From assembly GCA_905221605.1 (NCBI GenBank), contig CAJNDS010000064.1, positions 74,182 to 138,181 on the forward strand: DNA of 64,000 nucleotides. Direction: 5' to 3'. The stretch comes from Symbiodinium natans (lineage: Eukaryota > Sar > Dinophyceae > Suessiales > Symbiodiniaceae). Below, one piece after another: positions 55,340 through 64,000 of the stretch (within the stretch, counting starts at the first letter, position 1; every line of letters begins with the position of its first letter). The notes under the pieces were generated by a model that made no database searches, was not told the DNA's origin, and saw nothing but the letters and a program-made list of their open reading frames with translations. The translations under genes were made by a program, and so were the position numbers.

Positions 55340-57075
55340 TGCAGCCCAACTCGCGGCGCGGTTGGGGGGCCTCGGCCTGCGTTGCGCGAGGGCCGACCGT
55401 CATACGGCGCACTGGGCCTCTTGGTGCGACGCGCTCCCTGCTGTTCGTGACCGAGCGCTTCAGATCGCGCAGCGCATCCTGCAGGCACTCCATGCCCCTG
55501 AGGCTCATCGCACGCCTCACCCACCTGTTTGCTGGCAACTTTGCCACATGATGTGCGAAATTCCAATAGCCATGGATGCATTTGTAAGACCAACTCTGCA
55601 AGTTTAACGGCAAGTCACGAAGGTGCTGCAGGGGGAGAGATCCGTTGATGCCGGGGCTGCGCGCGCTCGGCCAGCACACAGCGCTCACCCACCAATACGC
55701 GCAGCTCCAGCCCGTCGACGGCCTGTATGCGTTCCTCGACGATGTCTACCTCACGTCCGGTCCCGAGCGCATCCTCGAAGTGCTGCGCGCGGCCCAGGCG
55801 TGCCTGCCGAGGCACGCCAAATCCACCTCGGCAAGACCAGGGCCTGGAACCCCGCGGGGGAGGAGCCTGCCAGCTTAGTCGCGGCGATCCCGCTGGCGGA
55901 GGACGGTTCATCGTGCTGGCGCGGGGACTGGAGCCTACCCGTGGCGCAGCAGGGACTGGTCGTCCTGGGCAGTCCCGTTGGCACCCGCGAGTTCGTCGCA
56001 GCAAAGCTTGAGGAAGCAAACGTGAAACACGAGTTGTTCGCCCGGTTGCCGGACGTGCAAGACCTGCAGTGTGCGTGGCTGCTGTTGCTCTTGTGCGCGG
56101 TTCCTCGCTGGATCTACCTGCTGCGCACTGTCCCGCCGGCGGATACAGTCTCTTTCGCAGAGGCGCATGACGCTGCAGTGATGCAGTGCCTGGGCAGGCT
56201 GCCTCAGGGGCGGATGACGGGCTTGTTTTTACCCCGACCGCCATGCAACGGGCGCACCTGCCGCTGCGCATGGGGGGTATGGGGCTGCCGTCGGCCAAGG
56301 CGCATCGGCACGCAGCATACTGGGCCTCTTGGGCGGACACCGTCGGGGCACTCCGGGAATTTCATCCGCAGATGCTGGGTGAGGCTGCCGCCATGCCGCC
56401 CAGCACCCGGCAGGCCGCATACGCGGCGGATTGGCTCCGTTCCCAGGGCTTTGCCGCGCCTACTTGGGCATCCCTGCTGGATGGTGCTGCGCCGCCGCAC
56501 GGGGCTGATGCGGACGAAGGAGGCCCGGTGGCCATGCAGAAAGGCTGGCAGCGCTGTGCCGGGGCCGCAGTGGAGAAGCGCGCGCTCGAGATGTTTTTTT
56601 CAGACCTCGACTCGGCATCGCGAGCGCAGCTGCTTTCCCAATGCGGTCCCGGCGCGAGCTGCGCCATGACTGTGTTGCCCACGGGACCGGACTTCACCGT
56701 ACCCAGCGACGAGTTCCGGATTCTGCTCCTGCGCCGCCTCCGCATGCCGCTACCGCTGGCGCCCCACCGCTGCAGGGGGCGTTGGACGAGTATGGGGACC
56801 ACAGGTCGGCGTGCCCTCAGGTGGGGGTGCTGGCGCAGCGTGCTGGGCCCCTGGAGCGAGCGGCGGCCCGCATTTGCCGAGAGGCCGGGGCACGCGTCGC
56901 TGCTAGCACAGCGTTGCGCGACTTGAACCTGGACCTCCCCGCCAGCGATGCACGGCGCGTCGAGGTTGTCGCCAACGGCATGCCCATTTGGCGAGGGGTG
57001 CATGTGGCTGTCGACACTACACTCGTCACAACCTGTTTACGGCATGCGGCTGGCGAGGGGAAGCTGCTCGGATGA
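55340..57075 (+). pseudogene. reverse-transcriptase element, fragment E with catalytic FLDD
   Basis: The longest copy, on the plus strand. RLGGLGLRCARADRHTAHWA (55355-55420) lies first, out of its usual order. From 55645: LRALGQHTALTHQYAQLQPV, then GLYAFLDDVYLTSGPERILE with the reverse-transcriptase catalytic Asp pair at 55738-55743. Then, in other frames, HLGKTRAWNPAGEEPASLVA, QGLVVLGSPVGTREFVAAKL, AWLLLLLCAVPRWIYLLRTV and HLPLRMGGMGLPSAKAHRHA. Further on come LLSQCGPGASCAMTVLPTG, FRILLLRRLRMPLPLAPHRC, ERAAARICREAGARVAASTA and RRVEVVANGMPIWRGVHVAV, ending at the stop at 57073. At least three frameshifts (about 55.82, 56.21, 56.80 kb) break it. Confidence 0.8.
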
Positions 57076-57239
57076 GTCAGCAAGCACGTCACGGAGCAGC
57101 GGTGAGTCGCCATCCACGTTGGCCGTGCCGGACAATGGAAGGGAAAGAAGACTGGCTGCAAAGGAACGCGCGGCTGCGATGGCCAGCAGCGCAAACCAGC
57201 GCGACGCGAACGCGGCAGTGCATGCAGCCGGCTGCGCAG

Positions 57240-57350
57240 GGGGAGCGGCCCGGGCCCGGCTGCGAGCAAGGATTCGGACAAACTCAGCGGCTTGAGCCCA
57301 CCAACCTCAATGCCCAGCACGACAAGCCGGCAGCGGCGACCGGAGGTAAG
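57240..57350 (-). pseudogene. reverse-transcriptase element, small inverted 3' piece
   Basis: Minus-strand CRLVVLGIEVGGLKPLSLSE, matching the LVV.G.EVGG module that should follow the end of fragment E on the plus strand but is inverted here. The bases to 57.75 kb hold open plus-strand frames that were not recognised. Confidence 0.6.
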
Positions 57351-57820
57351 TTCCGGTATGTCCGGGCCTTGGCACGTTCAGCGACACGCAAAACTGCCCC
57401 TCCGTCGCGTCATGGAAGGCTAGTCGCGGTGAAGGGCGATACCCGTGTGGTGTCTACGGCAAGCTGCAGCCAAGCCCGCCATGGCACAAACACAGGTGCG
57501 CGCGTGCAGCGGTCGATTGGGGCAAAGGATCACTGTTGCCTGGGCAAGGCAACGCCGGGTGTCTCGGTCATGCGAGGTGGCAAACCGCAGCGAGAGCCGG
57601 CTGGAGTGGAGAGAGAGAGCACCGCGCGCAGGGCGACGCGCAGATACAGCAGGAACAACCACGAGACCGGCAGATCGTGGACGCCGGGGGATAATTCGAG
57701 GAAAACACGATGCTGAGCGGAAAGGTGTTGGATGCGCGGTAATGTACCTCTTTTTTTAATGCGTCTTTTTCCGCAGCATGTCTTCGCGGGGCCCGGGGGC
57801 TCGGGGTCGGGAGGGAGGCC

Positions 57821-59480
57821 TCACCGCCGCGGCGGCACGCGGCTGGTGGGCGGGGGGCGATCCCAACGACCATCGGCCAGGACCTCGTGCAGCTCAGGCA
57901 CGGCATCATCGCCGTTGCTCTCACCCGCAAGGGGCAGCTCGAGCAAGGAAGATGCGAACGCGCGCTGGGCCGCAACGGCCAGGAGCGCCGCCCTTCGCGC
58001 CACCCAGGCGGCCTGAACCGCTGGTCGGAGGCGCTGGGATGGTGGCGGCTCGGTGGCGGGCCAGGAAGCGCAGGAAGGTGGCTGCTTCGGTGCCAAAAGC
58101 GTCACCCACTTCCAGGCCAATGACGACCAGGCGGCGCAGCGCTGCTGCGGTGACAGAGCGCCCCGGGCTCGCCCGTACGTGTGAGCGGGGAAACGAGCGT
58201 CGCGTCAACCGCGAGCTGCGAGCCGTGCCAAAAGGACAAAGCATGACAAAGCCGTTGGCCACGACTTCGATGCGCCTGTCGTATGCGACGGGCACGTCGA
58301 TGTTCATGTCGGCGACGCGGACGTTGCGAGCGACACGCGCACCGGCCTCGCGGCAAACCCGCGCAACGGCGCTGGTAGCGCACGCGGCACGGTGGTCCCC
58401 GAAAGCGTCGAGCCTGCCACGACAGCTGCACGTGCGGGGGGCAAGTGGCAGGGGCAGGCGTCGCAGGAGCAGAATGCGGAACTGCGCATTCGGAATGGAC
58501 ACGGCCTCGTGCGTGGGCACGCTCGTCGCACGCTCCGGCAGCTTGGCGCTGCCATCCCTGTAGAGCATCACCTGGTTCGAAAGCGCAGCCGCGCGCCGGC
58601 GGCGTGTCTGAGGCGTCAAGGAGGGAGGCCCACTGGAAGGGCGTCGCGTGCCTGATTCGCAGCGGCCGCTGCGGGCAAGGGCACATGGCCCTGCAAGGCA
58701 TGGAGCAGCGTGCCACACCAAGAGGCCCAATGGGCAGCTTGGCGGGCAGCAACGGCGGAGCGCTGACCAAGCCCCCCAAACCGCAAGGCCAGCTGCGCCG
58801 TGCGCAGGCTGGGGTCAGGCAGGGGCGCGGCCCCCAGCTGCAAGAGGCGAATCAGGCAGGCACTTGGCAACTGCCGCGTCGTGGTCCCGCGCATACGCCC
58901 CGGTCTGGTGAGGGGTGACCCGGAGAAGGTGGTTGGCCCGTGGTTGGCCCGCAGAACAGGAGCAGGAGCCACGCTGCCGGCAAGCTGGACAACTGCGGGA
59001 TGCGGCCGAGAAGTCGGTCATGCTGTGCACGTTTGAGGCGTAGCTGGGCAATGTGCTCATCCGCGCCGAGGGGGCTTCCAAGCACACGCAAACCACGATC
59101 TTGTGGGGGCAAGGCGGTGTCACCAACCCAGGTGCGGCTGCCGTTGGGGGGGAGGCGGGAGATGGGGTGGTTTGTTTTTAGGGTCAGCCCACCGACGTTT
59201 TTTCCCAAATGTGGGTTTTGCCGACATGAATCTGGATGGGCGATGTTGCGAACGAGCGATCCAAGCGGGCCAGGCGGGCTAGTCACTCAGATGTCATCGG
59301 TTGGGGTGGAGCTCTTCCTGGAGGGAGCGGAGCGCCGGCGCGAGGCCGAGGGCAAACAGGGCAGACATAAGCGGCTCGCCCTGCTCACCGCTCTTGGCCT
59401 GTTGCACGGCAAGGACGCTTGCAGTGGCACTCGCCGCTCGTGAGGACACGGAAATGCGCACTGGGTAGCGTGACATCCTC
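57821..59480 (-). pseudogene. reverse-transcriptase element, fragment C lacking the catalytic Asp motif
   Basis: Minus-strand copy. It starts with KSGEQGEPLMSALFALGLAP (about 59395-59330), the motif B region of the palm domain. The catalytic FLDD block is missing between there and 59280. Then come RGLRVLGSPLGADEHIAQLR, AAWLLLLFCGPTTG, LALRFGGLGQRSAVAARQAA, HWASWCGTLLHAL, NAQFRILLLRRLPLPLAPRT, DAFGDHRAACATSAVARVCR, EAGARVARNVRVADMNIDVP, RRIEVVANGF, QLAVDATLVSPLTRTGEPGA and LVVIGLEVGDAFGTEAATFL. Modules lie in several frames, so it is dead. Confidence 0.8.
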
Positions 59481-59559
59481 TTGCGCATCGCCCATTTCTG
59501 CGTGGGCCACCGTTGAGTGATGTTAGAACCTACATCCATTGCCACTTGACGGATGTGCG

Positions 59560-60290
59560 AGGCCGACAGCACCCGACGGACCAGCCAGATCTATGCAAAA
59601 ACTCGACGGCATCTTCGTCACAAGCCCATCAGAACACACGGCGGACCAGCTCTGCATCGTTGCTTGCGAACATTCACGCGCAGACCCGTGCTTGGAAGAA
59701 CGCAGGCGAGGAACCGCCGGGGCTGCTCGCAGCACGCCCGCACGAGCACCCCGCGAACCCATGCGGAACAAGAAACTGGATCGTTGTGCTGGCTGGGGGC
59801 ATTGCGGTCATTTGCCTTTTAGCTCGCTGCGTGCGGGCGCGCCTGGTGTAGCCAGGCGGTGGCGTGCGAAGCATTGCTACGGGGGACGTTTTCAAGCGAC
59901 TCGTTCGCCGAGCTCTCACACGCGCACATGCTAGGGGTTTTTACGGACAGCTTGGCGGCGATGCTCCGCGCAGCTGTCGAACTCGACCCGAGACCACAGC
60001 TCGATGGGCACAACGCGTACGACATTATCAGCCGCGACGCCATCCTGCGCAAGCTCCGTGACACCGTTCCAGCCCCACTCGTCACAACAAGCGCGTCGTT
60101 GCAGCTGGGCGCCTCCTGCAGGTCATCACCCGTGAGGTCGAGCGAGGTGCTGGCGTCGCTGCCAACCTTGGCACTCCCCAAGGCATCGCGCAAACGTTGG
60201 GCCTGCCAGGGTTTGTTGCGCTTGGCGTCCCGAAGGCCAGCCCGTGTGCGTCGCAGCTCAGGCAGAACCGCGGCTTGCCACTGAGGCGGA
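59560..60290 (+). pseudogene. reverse-transcriptase element, fragment D (5' half, scrambled)
   Basis: Plus-strand pieces. First a motif C-like stretch, KLDGIFVTSPSEHTADQLCI, then TRAWKNAGEEPPGLLAARP. After a stop comes the N-terminal module RSIATGDVFKRLVRRALTRA (59866-59925), then SLAAMLRAAVELDPRPQLDG and HNAYDIISRDAILRKLRDTV (about 59960-60065), the motif A region with the first catalytic Asp. The order motif C, N-terminus, motif A is impossible for one intact gene. This is a junction of at least two copies. Confidence 0.7.
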
Positions 60291-60299
60291 TCACCCTTA

Positions 60300-60890
60300 A
60301 AAAAGAAAACGCTCGCTCGCGGGCGCGCGCGTGAGTTCCAAGACGCAGAGGGCTTGACTTTGCAATCTTCACTGGCGCATGGCCTACGTGCTCGGGTCGA
60401 CTGCTGGCAGCAGCACGTGCTCTCGGAAAGAGGTGCGAAATGCCAGCGCTGCACATTGCTTCCAGCTGCTCAGCCGGCTGCCAGCCGCATGCTGGTTGCG
60501 TGCCGGCTGTAGCTGGTGCAGGCAACGCTCGATCGCGGGCTGGGCTACGCTCATGCAACACGGACAGCGCATCTGCCCATGCTAGGTCCGTGCTTTTGGA
60601 TCACACCGACGTTGCCGGGTGTCCCGGACGGCGTGCCGCTTGACTTCGCTGATGCAGCCGTGCCCAGCTGACTGTCTTTTCGTTGAGCAGAGCGTTGCTG
60701 GCGGTTCCCGTGGGGCCGGCCCGATGTGGCGACGGATGCGAGACTCGGCCATGGTCCGCACAGTCGCAACTCCTATTTCTGCAGCCGCGTGATGCTGACC
60801 GTCGTTGATGCCAGATCGCCGAGCATGTGTTGGGTTGCAGCACGTACAATATGTAGCAATAAATGCTTTTACCCAAGTTGTCAATCGCTC
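60300..60890. other. unassigned sequence between retroelement fragments
   Basis: Open frames occur on both strands, none recognised. It has lower similarity to the reverse-transcriptase modules. Confidence 0.3.
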
Positions 60891-60989
60891 CTGATTGAGT
60901 CTTGCTCCGTTGTGTCGAGTTGGCAGACAGGCGTATGTACTGGGCGCGCCTCTTCAAACGTCCCTGCAGGCGTCCTCGATTCACCGGCA

Positions 60990-61240
60990 GTGCTCACCAA
61001 CGCCGCTGTCGCCCATTGCTTTGGCTCTCGTGCGCGACATGCTGGCATTACAATGCTGACGATGCTGAGGCGCTCGAGCTGTTCGAAGATGCGGCCAACC
61101 TGTTCGCAGCCCCACGCGTCCCTGCTGACGTCGCCACGACCTTGAGCCGCTCCCGCCCCGCCGCGCTCCGCAAGCCTGGGATGTTCCGGGAGCCCGCCTC
61201 TGTCCCGGAGCAGCGCATTGCTCACTACGCGAGCCCAACG
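60990..61240 (+). pseudogene. reverse-transcriptase element, N-terminal fragment F
   Basis: Plus-strand DAEALELFEDAANLFAAPRV and PADVATTLSRSRPAALRKP. This is the helical segment that precedes the ATGDVF module of fragment D in a complete element. After RKP the expected Gly-rich turn and ATGDVF are absent. Confidence 0.6.
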
Positions 61241-61299
61241 TATGGGAGGTGCGGTGAAGACACGGGGTGCGAATGGCGGGCTTGCGATAGCAGCACCAG

Positions 61300-61885
61300 G
61301 TCCCGGGAGCGGCGTACAACATCCTAGTCAACTGTCTGGGTGGCGTGCTGCCGCCAACCGCGGGCAAGGTCGATTGCAGGAGGGGCTCGGTCGGGGATGC
61401 CTGCCGAGGAGGGCAGGGGTTGTGAGCCCGACTTCCCGCAGGCTGGCATTCTGCAGGAGAATCAGCGCTGGAGGCGACCCATTGAGGCAGCTGGTCACAC
61501 AGCCCGTCATGTCGTGCCGCGAGTATTCGGTGGGGCTGCGCAGCCTCATGGAGCAGGGCGAGTTGTGCCCTGGCGGCACACGTCACTCCATTCGCGGTTG
61601 CGTCGGGAATTTGGGCTCCCGATTTTGAAACAAATTGTTTACCCTCTCCGCCTGAAGCCGAACCCGGACTTGCAGACATTAGGAGTGGGAGTGACAGGTC
61701 GGCTGAGGGCCAGAGCCAAACTCTGCAATAACATCGGGCTGGGTTCCCGAAGCTGTGAGCTTTGTTATTTGCAATCCCCCGCTTTGCTCGACAGTGCAAA
61801 CTGTAGCAGAAAGGAGATTACCCCGACCCTGAGGCAGACCTCAGGAATCAAGGCAATGCGTGTTGAAAATCAAAGCCTTGCGGCT
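61300..61885. other. open frames, not recognised
   Basis: Frames are open on both strands (plus 61340-61894; minus through 61799-60981). No reverse-transcriptase module or other domain was recognised. Confidence 0.3.
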
Positions 61886-61887
61886 TC

Positions 61888-62095
61888 ACGATAGGGCTGT
61901 ACTAGAAATAGTAATAAGCACAGTACTAACAGCACTCATCGTTATTGTAATTGATGGTCATAATCATAGCGATAATCATAACATCAGCAATAGGCAGTAG
62001 CAATCGTAATCAGAAAGCAGTTAAGAATGTCGCAAGTGAGCATTGACAATTTGTAAGTACTAATTCTAGTCATGAGAAAATGGCGGCAAGATGTT
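61888..62095. other. AT-rich island
   Basis: About 200 bases rich in A and T (AATAGTAATAAGCACAG, ATCATAGCGATAATCATAAC) between GC-rich neighbours, at the right edge of the retroelement mosaic. No gene or RNA was recognised. Confidence 0.5.
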
Positions 62096-62254
62096 GATTG
62101 AGCCCATGGTTTTCTTTATGCGGCAGTCAAGGGAGTCGTGGTTGCCAGAGGGCTTGTAGAGCGAGTTCGCGGGGTCACAAGCTCCTACATGCATTGGCAC
62201 GAGGACTTGCGGCTTCGATCTCTCACCTTCCCTGGCCTTCCACTTCCACTTCGA

Positions 62255-62475
62255 GTTTCAGAATTTCAAAGGGCTTGGGTCTTATCGTGGCTTAGAGTTT
62301 AAAGCAGCATATGCGGCATGTGCGGACAGTTTCGGGCTTCAGGTTGATAAAAGATTGGCGCCTTTGCCAAAGCCTGCTTGGCCGCACGCTTCTTGAAAAC
62401 CATTGCGTGGTTTGCATGCTCGGACGTATCGCTGGGTGGCTATAGGGTTCGCACTTTGGGGTTTCAGTGTCTGCC
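62255..62475. repeat. degenerate telomere-like GGGTTT words
   Basis: Plus-strand words GGGCTTGGGTC, GGCTTAGAGTTTAAAG, TATAGGGTTCG and TTGGGGTTTCAG. Style as at 26.4 and 34.2 kb but more decayed. Confidence 0.35.
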
Positions 62476-62516
62476 CTGACAATGTGAGCCGCATAGCGAA
62501 AATGGTCCTTTCTTGC

Positions 62517-62549
62517 CTTTTTTTTTTTGGGGGGGGGGGGGGGGGGGTG
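62517..62549. repeat. T11-G20 homopolymer tract
   Basis: About eleven T followed directly by about twenty G. Confidence 0.95.
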
Positions 62550-63109
62550 TCTGCTACTCCACACTGAAGTCACACGACACACTGACTTGTTTCATGCCCA
62601 CCACCCGCCTGCTCGGATGCACTGCCAGCTGCAACGACCGATGCGCATGGCAGGCCACACCATCTTTTCGGCTGAGAAAGCTCACATAAGCTTGTCCACC
62701 GACAGAGTATGCAAGGCACGTGACATGAATCGTTCTCATGGACGCATGTCCAAGTGAAGCAAGGGAATTGCAGAAACATCGTCGTTCTACCCGGCTTGAT
62801 AGGTTTGCGGACCCTGGTTTCGCTCGCGCAATGGCCCATGGCACCCTGCAGCACACAACATAGCGAACAAGCATTGCCACATCGACTCGACCCCCAGCTG
62901 CCCTAGAACATGATGGCTTCCGTCAATTTTGTCCAAAATACGACACGCCCGGCGCTGGGGCACTCTTCTCGCTTGCATGGTTGAAGCACAGCGTCGTTAG
63001 TAGGCTGGTTATAGCTGGCAAGCATCTCGCACCGAACTGGGTGCTTCTTATGATTGCCTCCTCCGTGAGAAAAGGTGCCAGGTGGGCCAAGCGGTTAAGA
63101 AGCTTCCGG

Positions 63110-63330
63110 TCACATCATCACGCGCGTGGCGGGTGTCGTGATTCCCCCGTAGATGTGCCAGAATGCCAGGACAACGCAATGAGTGTAAACGCCAAGCGCA
63201 AAGGGGAAAGTGTGGTCATCGGGATCAAGCGAATACTCCGAATTTGCCGGAGGCCCAAGCAACTCCTCGCTCCCGCGCCCGCATACCCACCTCGAGCGAG
63301 AGGAGACTGCAATGCTCTGAAGTGGCAGAA
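63110..63330 (-). CDS. candidate exon with a membrane helix
   Basis: Minus-strand stretch encoding GSEELLGPPANSEYSLDPDD, HTFPFALGVYTHCVVLAFWH and IYGGITT. The second part looks like a membrane helix following an acidic loop. No family recognised. Nothing else was assigned from 62.6 kb to the window end. Confidence 0.35.
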
Positions 63331-64000
63331 GGCGGAGCAACGAACACTTCGTGCCAAGGACGAAGCATTTCACTGTGCATGATTTCGTTTATCATACGCA
63401 CACCGGGCGTTAGCAGAACGAATGAAGCATCTGCTGTGGGCGGATACGTCGCAGCAAGTTGAGGATGCTGGGATAGTTGACTTGCTCACTGTCACGCAGG
63501 GGATGTTGCGCAACTACCAGCGGGAGAATCAACTTCTCTGTGATGTCGCTCGGAGTGCGACGCCGGCACGACACGGACCTTGCTTTAACCGAGCAGCAGC
63601 GTGTCGTCGTGATTGTGGTTTACCCAATGCTGGACCTGGCTTCAACAAAATATAGGCTGTGACTCAAAGATCTTGGCCTGCGAACGTGGAGCGTCTGGGG
63701 ACATTCCATTTCCAATGCGTTGGCTCGTCTCAACGAAGCCTCATGGAAGCTGGAGAGTTTCCGGCTTGCCCAAACTTTCTCTGTCAGCGTCAGTGTAGTT
63801 GCAGAACCGTGTGCTAACTTACCATGCGAATGTAGCCAGCCCAACTTCTGAACTGTGAAAGAACTGTGAAAGCTCAACGCCAGAGCAGTCATGTCCCGAA
63901 CCCGACTTTTTCTTTCAATGTGACACAGGCGCAGGGATGCGCTTAACGCACACGGTGCCTTTGGCAGCGTGCACCCTTAGACTTTGTAATCAATCGTAAC

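Noticed and set aside
60981-61799. 272-codon minus-strand open frame
   Set aside because: Largely antisense to fragment F and to GC-rich sequence with few stops; no module or domain seen.
63088-63160. GGGCCAAGCGGTTAAGAAGC followed by GGTGTCGTGATTCC, resembling A and B boxes of a tRNA
   Set aside because: The boxes are imperfect and the stems do not pair into a cloverleaf; possibly a decayed tRNA-derived element but not supportable as a tRNA gene.

Overview
The window looks like nuclear DNA of a dinoflagellate, most likely of the Symbiodiniaceae type. Four things point there. (1) Genes are broken into exons whose introns often start with GC instead of GT; two such introns can be placed to the base in the enoyl-CoA hydratase gene. 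(2) Almost all recognisable coding sequence in the first 52 kb lies on the minus strand, as in the unidirectional gene arrays of these algae. (3) A near-copy of the dinoflagellate spliced leader sits just upstream of an uninterrupted MCM10-like gene, the mark of a retroposed, once trans-spliced mRNA. (4) The right part is filled with GC-rich, decayed reverse-transcriptase fragments of a kind I associate with these genomes. No prokaryotic signals (operons, Shine-Dalgarno sites, CRISPR) are present.

Layout. 0-2 kb: degenerate repeat and a weak two-exon gene. 2.2-3.4 kb: enoyl-CoA hydratase ending in the peroxisomal signal SKL. 3.6-8.2 kb: several unrecognised minus-strand genes, one with an F-box-like stretch. 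9.4-10.9 kb: class 3 (diacylglycerol-lipase-like) lipase. 12.7-19.1 kb: an ARM/HEAT-like protein and unknown genes. 19.9-20.6 kb: AT-rich block, GA microsatellite and C-rich tract. 20.7-25.0 kb: unknown exons, MCM10 (replication) and a SNIP1/Pml1-type FHA protein with BUD13-like N-terminal repeats (splicing). 25.8-33.2 kb: unknown genes and a two-part glycosyltransferase. 34.8-37.5 kb: unknown genes. 37.7-41.0 kb: a leucine-rich-repeat protein with about one repeat per exon. 41-44 kb: unknown exons. 44.5-45.6 kb: a 150-bp CA microsatellite and homopolymers. 46.4-51.2 kb: a Tyr/Gly/Trp-rich protein with duplicated exons and a WW-domain protein. 52.2-61.3 kb: T-rich sequence followed by a mosaic of reverse-transcriptase fragments in both orientations. 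61.9-64 kb: AT-rich block, telomere-like GGGTTT sequence, a T/G tract and one candidate exon.

The recognised genes are housekeeping or regulatory functions (lipid breakdown, replication initiation, pre-mRNA retention and splicing, glycosylation, protein scaffolding) and do not form a pathway. Boundaries of most multi-exon genes are approximate because dinoflagellate splice sites are degenerate and no transcript data are available; only the splice sites stated to the base were checked for frame.
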